The notes below the pieces were generated by a model. That model was not told where the DNA came from. It did no database searches and saw nothing but the letters and a program-made list of their open reading frames with translations. A program made the position numbers and the translations under genes. Source: Xiphias gladius (lineage: Eukaryota; Chordata; Actinopteri; Istiophoriformes; Xiphiidae). From it: a stretch of DNA of 64,000 nt. Positions 1 through 11,900 of this stretch are shown here, in pieces. The first letter of the stretch is position 1. Each line of letters opens with the position of its first letter. The stretch is taken from positions 7,371,001 to 7,435,000 of the forward strand of contig NC_053406.1 in the NCBI RefSeq assembly GCF_016859285.1. The letters are read 5' to 3'.

Positions 1-263
1 CACACACTCTGCCGGGCTGACTCCTGAGTCGTCAACCTTTGTGACAAGGCGTGACAGCTGTGTTACTTGTTGAGCTGCATTCTATTGCATTTTGCTATTA
101 AAAAGCCGTGAGAACTGCAAACTACGAAAGGATAACATGGCAACCCCCTCACACACTGTAGGTAGTCCGGCTGCCAAAAATCCAACGAGACTAGCCTAAA
201 AGCATTCAGCGAAATCAAAATTTCATTTGGCAAGAGATCTCTACACTGTCGCACTGGGCTTAC

Positions 264-1029
264 CTCATCACTGCTGGAGGAAGATGAGGAAGATGAGGAT
301 GAGGTGCCTGATTTTTTTCCCTCCTCGTGCTTTTTCTTCTTGTCCTTCTTGTCCTTCTTGTGGCCTTTGCCGCCGTGGTCCTTTGACTTATCCTTTCTGC
401 CACACTTATCCTTCTTGTCGGACTTGTCCTTACTTCCACACTTGTCCTTACTGTCGCTCTTAAAAAAAGTAAGAAATAGCCAAGGTTGACTTCGAATATA
501 GATTATCAATTTTATCTATTTAGTCTTAAGGACCGTGCTTGAGTCCAGTGATCATCACTAAATCAATGCAGAGTGAGAACTGTGCCGCAGCTGAGGAAAG
601 GCACTGGAGCCCAATTTCACTTCTCATCACCCGGAAGAGCTCTTACGCTTGTGAACTACATGAGCATCTTTGCAAGAATGTACACGGCCACGGATCCTAC
701 CTTATCCTTATCCTTGTCCTTGTTCTTGTCCTTGTTCTTGTCCTTGTCCTTGTTCTTGCTCCAGGGCAAACTAAACTCATCCTTCTGAGCCTCCTCCTTC
801 TTCACCCCCTCTCCATCCTTGTCCAAAGCTGCGAAAGAGACAGATGTGTGCAGGGTTAAAGTTTTTTCAAGTTTGAATAAAAGTGTCACCAAGAAGTAAA
901 AGCTACACGTGGAATACACTTAGCTGGAGTCCTTATTTATCAACCGAACCACATCAAACACTAACGGAGATCCCCGGCGAATGTAATCGACTTAAAAGTG
1001 ATCCTACCTGATGACAGATCGAAATCCAT
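264..1029 (-). CDS. Gene B: Lys/Asp/Ser-rich protein, 5' part only (runs off the left edge)
   Basis: Three coding exons are visible: 1008-1029 (start ATG at 1029, 22 nt, ends in phase 1), 701-828 and 264-458. All have AG/GT borders and the frame is continuous for 115 codons. The protein starts MDFDLSSALDKDGEG. It then has a short conventional stretch (EFSLPWSK), runs of NKDKDK and SKDK, and a poly-Lys segment ending in eleven serines followed by Asp-Glu. The donor after 264 means more exons lie to the left. No known domain is recognised. Highly charged Lys/Asp stretches next to a Ser cluster suggest an intrinsically disordered, possibly nuclear, protein; this is inference. The 22-nt first coding exon and the G|CT junction (Ala) match gene A exactly, so the two are probably tandem paralogues. 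Confidence 0.7.
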
Positions 1030-1260
1030 TGTGCCTCCTGTTCGTCCGCTTCTCCAAACAAAGCCGAAGCGGGGCCTGACTGGCGGCTCTTCTCGCACAC
1101 GGGAAACCCGGATCGGAACCACGCCCCCACAACCACCTCTCCCGCTCCTGGGTTAAAAGTCCGCGATTACGTAACGTCCCTGCGTCTACTGCGGGGATGG
1201 GGGGGGGGGGGGGCACGTTCAGGTGCAGGCGGAAAAACCCGAGTCAAGAATTCTCTGCAC
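1030..1260 (-). promoter_or_regulatory. Probable 5' UTR / promoter region of gene B
   Basis: This stretch lies directly upstream of the gene B start codon. It is richer in G+C and CpG than the flanks, and has an uninterrupted G run of about 14 bases around 1200-1213. Between 1260 and about 1940 I see only A/T-rich sequence with no gene. The promoter call rests on position and base composition only. Confidence 0.35.
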
Positions 1261-1937
1261 AATGCGAACCTGCACGGTGGGAAGTCTGTCAATCAAGTAC
1301 TTACTCTGTAAGTAACACTTTACTTTTTAAGTAAAAACTTTGTGTTTGAGGCACACAGTTTGTTTTTAACTTACTCAGTATAACAAGTATAACATTAAAT
1401 TTTCATCACGTATGCATGAACATATACTTATATGTCCACTTTAATGTTAACTGATCAGGGTGGAGCTATATGATGATCATATTGTTTTGCATTGCAAAAA
1501 CCATCTTCATCTTATCATTAAGTAGTTATTGAGTCCTTAAATACAATAATAGTAAAATTAAAGAAATCTTCTGAGAGTATTTCAACAGAACAAGGCGTCA
1601 CTGCTTTAGAATCAAGAAAAATGTCACTTTATACTAGAAAATCCATAAAACTAGTAGACTTCTGTTAAAACAGGTTGAAATCTGTTCAGAAATTATGGCA
1701 GATGTTTTATAGTTTTGCAGTGTTTGCGTTATGCAAGAAAGGTTCATCTAAGAAAGTAACTCAAGCAGTCAGATACATGCAGTGGAGTAAAGAATACAAT
1801 GTTTGTCTCTATGGTGGAGTGGACATATAAAGTAGCACAAAGGGGAAATACTCAAGTAAAGTACAAGTTCATTACACTCCTTGAATAGCAATGTTAAAGT
1901 ACGGAGTACGTTTTTTATCCTTAATATAGCGCACATT

Positions 1938-2049
1938 ACTGTTGTAGCTAAAAAACATTAGGCTAAGCTCCTGGCTTAGCCTAATGTTTTTTTAGCTACA
2001 ACAGTTAGCTACAACAGTAAGCCAGGCTAAGCTCCTGGCTTAGCCTAAG
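1938..2049. repeat. Fold-back inverted repeat (two nested hairpins)
   Basis: An arm of about 31 bp at 1938-1968 is followed by a 5-base loop (tcctg, 1969-1973) and its near-perfect reverse complement at 1974-2005. The only difference seen is one extra T in the T run. The core of the hairpin (ggctaagc-tcctg-gcttagcc) is repeated at about 2021-2048, joined by a repeated tagctacaacag segment. It resembles a fold-back or MITE-type element. It lies between genes A and B. Confidence 0.75.
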
Positions 2050-2625
2050 GGTGAATCTCTATAGCTCTCCATTTTTAATGTCGATAGATCGTGGGGAAAA
2101 GCCTGTACTTCTGGGATCCAATGTAGGATCCATCTAACTGATGAATGATGTTAGATAACCCTGTCATATCATTACCAGCTGAGGCACTGACTGTGATTTT
2201 AAAGGGATAGTGCGCTACAACCAAGACAAAGCATTGAAAATGTGGGAGAGGGCATCCTTATCATGGTTTAAGGCAAGGGTATGTGGGCTGTACAATAAAG
2301 CAGCCCCTTGTTCACCCCTTTTCCATGGTAAGTAGTGCTTCCAGTTGGTATTTCACAATATTTACATTGTAATTTGTGGGCTGTAATCTAAATCGTAATT
2401 AGTTACTTAAAAATAATTTAAGTAGATCATTTTTTTTCTTCTCTTTCCATTCTTATTTCCCTTTACATTCAGATGCCATGGGGAAAAATAAGTGTATGTT
2501 AGTACTTGCTCTGTACCTGAAGAAGCTGAAATTTGTGGGAGTACTTGAAGGCAGCATACGCACAATAAGTAGACAGCCTGTGAGCTTTTAGCCACTGCCA
2601 TTAGTTAAGTAATACGTTAAGCTTA

Positions 2626-2626
2626 C

Positions 2627-2667
<41 letters not shown>

Positions 2668-2720
2668 TAATAATAATAATGATAATAATAATAATAATAA
2701 TAATAATGATGATGATAATA
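2626..2720. repeat. (AAT)n microsatellite with GAT interruptions
   Basis: About 30 trinucleotide units with a few ATG/ATGATG interruptions, just beyond the 3' end of gene A. Confidence 0.9.
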
Positions 2721-2758
2721 AGCAGGCAAAAGAAACAGGACAAATAAAATTACACTGA

Positions 2759-2764
2759 TTTATT
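2759..2764 (-). terminator. Polyadenylation signal of gene A
   Basis: AATAAA on the minus strand (TTTATT on plus), about 140 nt beyond the gene A stop codon. It is the first canonical signal downstream of the last exon. Confidence 0.55.
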
Positions 2765-2904
2765 CCCCCAATATAAGAATTTGAAAATTACTCCTCCACA
2801 AATGTGTTTTTTTTTTCTTATCAATTGAAAAAAAATATCCAATGTCATGTATGACATGCTTTTTTAAAAACAGTAACATTAATAGTTTTATCTCTGGCAT
2901 GTCA

Positions 2905-5900
2905 TCATTGGTAAGGCTTGGGGCCTCTCAGTAGATCGCCTGAGGTGAGGTGGGTAGTGGAACGGGTCCCTCCATCTCCAAACCTCCTTGGGCTCGCCAT
3001 CAGGGCCTCCATGGGGCTGGCGGGTCTGCGAATGGGGGCCCTGTCTCCCATACTCAGCAAGGAGCCAGGGACAGAGGGCTTGGACACAGCTGAAGGAGGA
3101 AGAGGATCCAGCTTTACGACGGGTTTGGAGGGGAGTGACAAGAAGGAGACGACAGTAGCACCACCAGGCTTGGAGCTGCTGCCACTGGTAGCAGAGAGTC
3201 CGCAACCACCTGAACCCGAGACTTCCATTTTCGGCTCGCTGCTTTGCTCACCATCAGGGCTTCCCTGGAATGAAATCAACCACCAGCACACATGATGGAT
3301 AACCTTACAGAAGGTGAACGGACTGTGTGAGGAAAGATTATGGCAGTTTTCTTAGCTTGAGGAAATATCAGATTGACCCAAGAATGAATCAAAGCTTGTA
3401 ATCGCCCGTTATCTTTTTCACATAATTTAAGTTATGAGCGAACTTACGTTCTTCTTCGACTTGTCAGTTTCACTTCCTGATGAACCCGAACTCTGAGGTG
3501 CAAAAAGGGAACCAATAAGATTCAGTCATTTCACCTCAACAGGGAACATAATTTCAACATATTCCCATTTTGGGTGAGTCATTTACCTTTTTCTTCTTCT
3601 TTTTCTTGTCCTTCTTCTCCTTTTTGTTTTCCTTGTCACTGTCACTGGAACAATCAGCTGAACTCGATGAACTGGAGCTCGAGTCCTGCCAAATTTAAAG
3701 GATGTCAGTCATCTTTTTTTTAGAACAATGTGCACAATAATTAATTTTTGTTTAGCACATACTAAATTACCTTCTTTTTGTCCTTCTTCTTTTTCTTCTT
3801 CTTGTCTTTCTTCTTCTTTTTCTTCTTCTTGTCATCATCACTGCTAGAAGAATCTGAGTCCTTGGATGTAAATATGGTAATTGAGTTACTGGATTGCCAT
3901 TTTTACAAAAAAAGAGACATTCCAAAGTGATAATTGCTCCAGGAGTGCTTAGCACTTTTAATAGCACCAAACACAACAAATGTACATCTTTTTACCTTTT
4001 TCTTGTCTTTCTTTTTCTGCTTCTTCTTCTTATTCTTTTTCTTCTTCTTCTTTTTCTTCTTATCGTCATCACTAGAAGAATCGCTACAGGAGTCAGAAGA
4101 AGAAGAATCCTGGACAGAGAGGTATTATAATAAACATCACATTTTATTCATACAGTAGTAATTACACAGTGATGAGCTATCCTTCTGCTACTTTAATACT
4201 TTTAATACTTTTGTGAGCAGTGATTTTCCCTAATTAACCAGTAAGAGTTCATGTTTAGTCACAATACCACTATATAACCTAATGAATGCTGACATTGTGA
4301 TTCATTTGTTTCACTTTACTTTGGCCACTGACCAAAGATCATCATTAGTGTGTTTTTGCAAGAAATTTCACATAGGTGTCAGTGGTGTCAGTGGCAAGCT
4401 ACCTCATTTTCCCTTTTCCAAATGTTTCTGCATTTTGTCTTTCTCAAACTTTCTTTAAACTTTTTGGATATATTTGCCAGTTTTCCGGAGTTAAAGACTT
4501 CAAAATTTGTTCAAAATATTGTACCTCATAAAATTAACCGAAAAACCTGGAATGGAGAGCAAAAGAAGAGACGTTCTCACCCTCTTTTTCTTCTTCTTCT
4601 TATCCTTCTTCTTCTTCTTCTTCTTATCTTTCTTTTTCTTCTTTTTCTAAAGTAAAAAAAAATGTACTCATGATGATTTGTGCAGCCATTTATCTCTGTA
4701 AACTTGATTGCAGATGAATCATTTACTTAGCAGACTCTATTGTATTTGCGTGTGTCATCTCACCTTGTCATCATCACTATCAGAGGAAGAGGAGGACGAG
4801 GATGGGGAACAAGAGGAGCTATCATCAGAAGAGCTGGACTTCTACAAGTACATCAGTCAGAGTCAGTCACAGAAGTGCATCCTTGTTCTTTAAACTCAAA
4901 TAATCTCTACTTTTCACTGGTTAACTACCAGTGCAAGCTACGCAAAGAGGTCCTACTTCCTTTAGACTCACCTGTTTATGAGCATCAGGAGCATGACATT
5001 CATCCATTAAAACAAGTAACAGTAACAGAACAACAGTGGAAATGGAACCATTATTACAAGGCCACACATTAAAAGTATTCATATATATTTTTTACCTTCT
5101 TCTTCTTCTTCTTCTTCTTCTTCTTTTTCTTCTTCTTTTTGTCATCTTCACTATCAGAACAGGAGGAAGAGCTGGAATCCTGTAAAACGAAAGCAGATGA
5201 GCGAGTGATGTAATATCAATGCAATACACAACCGAACCCCTCGAAACAGCACAAGTGCAAAGAATGGAATACATAAGTGTTGTGAAGACACAAACCTTAT
5301 CCTTCTTCTTCACCTTCTTCTTCTTCTTCTTCTTTTTCTTCTTCTTTTTCTTCTTGTCATCTTCGCTGTCTGAAGAGGAGCTATCAGATGAAGAGCAGCT
5401 GGAGTCCTACAGATTAAATCAAACAGAAAAATCCACTTTTATAGCTACAAACGCTTTAAATTTTATGAGATAGAAACACTCACATTCCCATTTCAAAATT
5501 TAGAGTTTTCAATTCACTCATCCGGCAAACAGAAAAAGGTTTTTGTCTTTGATACAAATACACTAAGTTTACCGTGCACCACTACACTAAATGCAAAAAA
5601 TGTCACAGTACGATATACAACCCTATTTATACAAGGTGATTTGGAAAAGCAACACCGTCAGCAGATATAAAGACAGTTTTCACAGCTCTTTGTATACCTT
5701 TGCCTTCTTCTTCTTTTTCTTCTTCTTATCTTTTTTGTCTTCATCACTGTCTGAAGATGAGCCAGAGTCCTGTAAACACAGAAAACGATTCTGAAAAATC
5801 ACCGTGAATTTTTGATGTTGATCATCCTGTAAAATAACTGCATTATGCCATAAATATTGCATCAGTACATGGTGGTGTTAATGCACGGTAACAATCTTGA

Positions 5901-8900
5901 TTCCCATTAAAAGAGGCTACATTCTTCATTTTGTTTAAAGGGAATAGAGACTAACACATTCCCTTTTCAGCACCATCTACATAGCATAATCACCCTTTTC
6001 TTCTTCTTCTTCAGCTTCTTCTTCTTATCCTTCTCCTTGCATCCTTCTCCCTCATCATCGCTCAGGTGGCCATCCTCAATAGCGTCAGGGAATGCCTCTG
6101 CTCCCCCTGCTGCACAGGAAACGTCATTACAACCAAAACAATCACACTTTTCCAAACCCTTCACTCGCTGTTTGAGTTGTGCCTGAGTAGCACACATACC
6201 AGCCAATGCAGGGGACAGTTTGCCTTCTTCTGCTGCTTTGAGGTCTTTGGCCTTGGCCTGTCATGACAAAAGAAAGCAATGACTCCCTGTGTGTTTGTGC
6301 ATTCATGTGGAGCATGAATATAGTATGTGTGAGGGTTTCACCCACCATGTCAGCATCTTGATCCTTCTTTTGATATCTGTCAGCACAAGGTCCTGCAATC
6401 TCACCACCTGCAGAAATGCAGAAAGTCCGAATGTGCTGCATCAACACCAATAACAGCGGCAACTCTTCCTGTGAATTCCATGCAATAATCTGTGCTTTTG
6501 AGTCACCAAAAAGTGGAAACACTCACCAGCTGCTGGAAGAGCAGTAACACTGCTGAGCTCATTCTGCTCCTCACTCTGTGAAAACGCGCACACACAATCA
6601 AGCTCAGGTTCATGGTATATACTGTACCTTGTTTTCCCCTACAAATCTACATACACAGAGATACAAATGGTACATGCAAACACATAAGAACATACCCTTG
6701 TTGAAAAATCATAACCAGATCTGAGCGTACAGACTGTCTGTGTAGTAGTAAAGAATATGAATAAAGCTGATAAACAATATGAGGTGAGGTGTCGAGACAG
6801 TGAGGTACAACTACGTATCTTTACATGCCATTCTCTTGCAGGCCACCACTCATTTTCTCAGGAGGTGTGTGTACTTTTGGGTAATCCGGTTTCTACTTTG
6901 CTTCAAGGGGGATACAAGCCTTTCTATAGCCGTACGAGTTTAACGCAGATACTGTTCCCAGATACTGAATAACATAATAAAACTTAAGCCTCCTGTGTGC
7001 AGACAACAAAAAAGGAAAGTGTGACCTGACCTGAGAACCTACTACATAATTTACAGGCATTTTAAGCTTTTTAAAATACAAGAAGAGGAATTTTACCTTT
7101 TTCTTATCCTTCTCCTTCTTCTTTTTCTTGTCCTTCTTCTTCTTCTTCTTTTTCTTGTTATCTTTATCACTGTCAGAAGATGAAGAGCTGCAAACCTGTA
7201 TCAATCAAAAAACGAAAAAATATCAGTTTGCCATTCATGCAAAAATGTGTGAGACCTGCAATTTATTCTGCATCACAAATCACGCATTGCAAATTAGTCA
7301 TTGGCAAGAAAATATAAAGTAAATGTGCCTTACGGTATAACTACAAAATGTACCTTTCATGATCACCACATGATTAATTGTAATAGTAAAGTTATTACCG
7401 TAGACTTTCTGTAGAATCCTCCCAGTCTTAATTTACACAGTAAATAATAGAACTTTCAAATATAAAAACATCCGCATTACATTACCTTTTTCTTGTCTTT
7501 CTTTTTCTTCTTCTTCTTGTCCTTTTTCTTCTTTTTCTTCTTCTTCTTGTCATCTTCGCTGTCCGAAGAGGATGATGAAGAGGAGGAGCTATCTGAGGAA
7601 GAGGAGCTGGAATCCTTCAAAAGAAGAAGAAGAAACAAAATAATTAATATATTGACAATGATTATTTGTTTTTACACAGAGGTAGAACAGACAGATCAGA
7701 CATTTGATACTGTAACTGTATAGTGTTAAACATTTTTTTTTTATCTGACCTTCTTCTTCTTCTTCTTCCTCTTCTTTTTCTTCTTCTTTTCATCCTCACT
7801 GTCTGATGATGAACTGTCAGATGAAGAAGAGGACGATTCCTAGGACAGAGGAAGTAGAGTATTAAGTAATATAAAGGATAAAAGTGTCATTTATATATTA
7901 TATATCAATTTAAATATTAATTTTTCAATGTTTTCATTACATTATTTGATTCATTATGTGATGTGTGCTAGCCCATTAAAACAATTCATTATTGTTGTAT
8001 AATCTGCTGTATTATGGGTAAATTTCACATACCTTCTTTTTCTTTTTCTTTTTCTTCTTCTTCTTTTTCTTCTTCTTCTCATCCTCACTCTCTGATGATG
8101 AACTGTCAGATGAAGAAGAGGACGATTCCTAGGACAGAGGAAGTAGAGTATTAAGTAATATAAAGGATAAAAGTGTCATTTATATATTATATATTAATTT
8201 ATATATTAATGTTTCAATGTTTTCATTACATTATTTGATTCATTATGTGATGTGTGCTAGCCCATTAAAACAATTCATTATTGTTGTATAATCTGCTGTA
8301 TTATGGGTAAATTTCACATACCTTCTTTTTCTTTTTCTTCTTGTCCTTCTTCTTCTTCTTCTTTTTCTCTTTCTTCTTGTCAATCTCATCATCTGATGAG
8401 CCCAAATCCTGAAACAAACAGACAAAAATGATATAATGAGAGGTTTAGAAAGGGGCAGCATGTTCAAAATGGAAGGTCGTTTGTTTTCTCTCTCACCTGG
8501 CTCTTCTTCAGACACTCTCCAGACCCCTGTTCCATTTGGCTGTCGGAACCTGAAAACATGTAATACATTCAATTGTAAGGTTTGTGTTAATGCATGAATT
8601 AACATGCTACATACATTGTTAGTTGTGAGACATCTCTATACTCAAATATTTGATTCAGATCACATATCATCTCTGCTAGAGATAAAAAGGGAATTTATAC
8701 ACAATCGTGCAGTTCTGAATATTGCTCAATGTTATTCTGTTTATTCACAAAAACATTCCCCCCTGTTTTGAAGTAAGTTTTAAAGAAACTGACAGAAAAT
8801 AAAATCGGAATGAATATGTTTTCATGAGCTGCTGTAAACACAGAACTTTGTATTATTATTATTATTATTATTTGTCACAAATCTGCACGATAATAAATAT

Positions 8901-11900
8901 CAGAATGTGCACATCCTAGTGTGAGTGACAATGCAGCTGGTGGCCCACTCTCTTCTGTGTCACCACAGACTTAAACTGGCGTGGGAGACAATTCGATAAC
9001 TGGAAGATCTGGACAAACTGGAAGTTTCATCTCAATTCTGCAAAGGTGCCCCTTAGCAAGATAACACCTACATGCTCAACATGCAACAACTTTGTAATTG
9101 TGAATGTACAGAGCCTAACAACGCATTAACCTCTCAATACATCAACCAGTTTCACAATGCAAATGAGAAATGCTGTGTGTGTCTTACCAGAATGAGATAT
9201 GATAACACTGTCCCAGACGTACTCTTTCTCCTCATCCTTCTTCTTCTTCTTCTTCTTTTTCTTCTTTTTCTTCTTGTCATCCTGCAAGGGAACGTTGATT
9301 CTTTCATAACTGTATGTTAGATTTTTTTTTTTTAATTCTATTGTACACATGTACAAGCATGGCGGTTGTTTGCAAAGTGATTGTTACATTTGCTTAATAA
9401 AGTCTAAAGAAGATAAAGTCATCAGGATCACGGTCGGGTGTTCCCTACTAGTCATAGATTAAGAATTTTCTGCTTTTCTGATAACAAACAACCACACCTG
9501 TTACGATTACGCAGCCAAAACCAACACATGAAAAAATTATATGAACAGACTTTACATAAGACACATACAGTATTACATACTGGATACACAATTATACAGT
9601 GCTATTACTATGTAACCATGCACTTAAGACTGCACACACGCCCTCATATTTGTGATGTCTTGGAGCATTCCCAATCAAAATAAGACTAGGTAGATTCCAC
9701 ATGACTTTATTGTCATGACTTGTTGTGGTAGATACAGAAGGTGCTTCAAACATTGGCACTGGGTGTGTTCCTCTCCTGCAGAAACCACCTGCTATCAGAT
9801 CCAGGACATTACAGCCTCCGCCTAGTGTCCAGGGTGAAATGCATTGTTAATGTGTTAAGCACATTTACTTTTCAATTGTTCTGCTCCTGTGATTTTTCAT
9901 CTTAATGTTTTATAAGCATTCAGTCCCATCAGAAGTGAACCAGTGAGTGATAACGCGTTTGAAATACCAAAAAACTCTACCTTAAAGATTCTTTGACCTT
10001 TGCTGAGGTCTTTTGTCTTAAAAACTTGAGAGAGTCGCTTGCTTTTCTTGAGTTTCCTGGTTTCACCACCCACACCCTTAGAAAATGAGCAAGACATCAA
10101 TGCCATCATGGCACTTATCCCTCAGCTTGCCAAAATACATGATAAAAGCTCAGTTTTTGGATTTCTAATTACCACCAAAATTCCACTCTAAATATTCTCC
10201 AACAGCTTGTATTGTCAGCTCTGACAAACTCATATATCATCACCTAAGACAGTGACATAGTTAGAAGGGACTATCAATCCATTATGAGCTGATATGAGTC
10301 ATTTGCTTGGGGCAAATGACTTAATTTAGCAATGCTGCAGGAAGGATTAACCGCAACAAAACTGCACTGTCAAAGCATCAGATCTACGGTTTCTTTCTCT
10401 TTTGAGGGAAATATTTTGGCTTCAACTGATATAATCCTGAGAACTGGGCATCAAGCGCCAAGACCTCTCAAAATGATCAATGCAAACAACGGAATCATGA
10501 GGAAGAGGCAAGGCTCTGTGAAATCGAAAGGTGTGTGCTGACAGCAACTAGTGTCTTGACATGTTGGAGCAAGTCAGGAGAAGGAGCAATATTCTTCTAT
10601 ACAGCTGTGGGAATCCTTGGTGAGCACCTATGCCGTAACCACAACTTACCTCACTGTCACTGTCTGAAGAGCTGCTGGAAGACGAGGAAGAAGAGGAGGA
10701 AGAAGACGAAGATGATGAGGATGAGCTGGAATCCTGGTGAAAAAGAGGAAGTTATAGCTCATCTTCATGCACTCACTGAACAGGTTTATCTACATGTTCC
10801 TTTGTTGGCAAGTGCTAAATGAGAATCTAAACGAATGAGTCACTACAAACGTACTCGAGTGAGGCTCTGTCAGAGCCGCTTAGAGAAGGCACCGTAGCTT
10901 GCAGCAGAAGGGAAGGGCTACTCAAACACAAGGCAACACACAAAGGAAACTACACAGGCAACCATTTTACAAAAGAGACACACAGATGCGCGCAAACACA
11001 CGCACACACACACACACACACACCCATTCCAGCTATGTTGTAAGCCAATCAAAGCTATTGCAAAAGTGACAGTTGAGCTAAATTATAAACAAATTAATCA
11101 CATTCCTAGTTCTCTGCTGTTTGACTGACTGTTGCTAGGTGCAGCCCACACTGCACGTCCCTCCTCTGTCAGATGTCAGGACTGTGCAAACCTGATTTCT
11201 GCAAAGCAGCCTCCTATGTGTAGCTTCCAATCGAGGAAACACCCTCACAAAGCCACAAGATCAACTGATGACATGATTTCATCTTATTGGACCAACAGAC
11301 TGGGAATTTTCAAGAAAATACTCAATAATAAGAACAACATTTAATAGTGAATATTGCTTGGTTAGCGGTGAAGCTTTTTGATACACATACTTTCTTTTTC
11401 TTCTTTAGCTTCTTCTTCTTCTTGTCTTTCTTGCCAATACCCTCATCCTCGCTGTCTAAAGAGGAGAGAGAGCTGTCACATGAGTACAGCTCCTGGTGAC
11501 AGACAAAAAGAGGAAGAGCATAGATTATTTAAAGCATCCTTCACAATCTATAGAGTTCAATGTCTCGGTGGAATAAACACAACAAAACAGAGCAGATAAG
11601 CGTAACAGTAACACTTAATGTTTTCTAGTTTGATGCAGTTAATTACTTTGCAATTGTGCATTTTTATATGTATAATTTTGGATTAGCGTTATGAAATTAT
11701 ACAGTAAGTAATGGATAATAGACACATTAAGCTCCTTGAATATTTGGTGCTAAAATAAAATGGATCATTGCACTCAAATGATTGATTTGTGCTTTCTGAA
11801 TATCTCTCCTGCTCACCTTTCCATCTCCTGTCCCTAAGGGGTGTCCGGGTCGACTCTTATCTTCCGGTCCTGAAGGCTCTGCTACCTCAGCAAGGGGCTG

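Noticed and set aside
3894-9320. Plus-strand Phe/Leu/Ser-rich ORFs
   Set aside because: They are antisense to the poly-Lys exons of gene A, which have proper splice borders on the minus strand.
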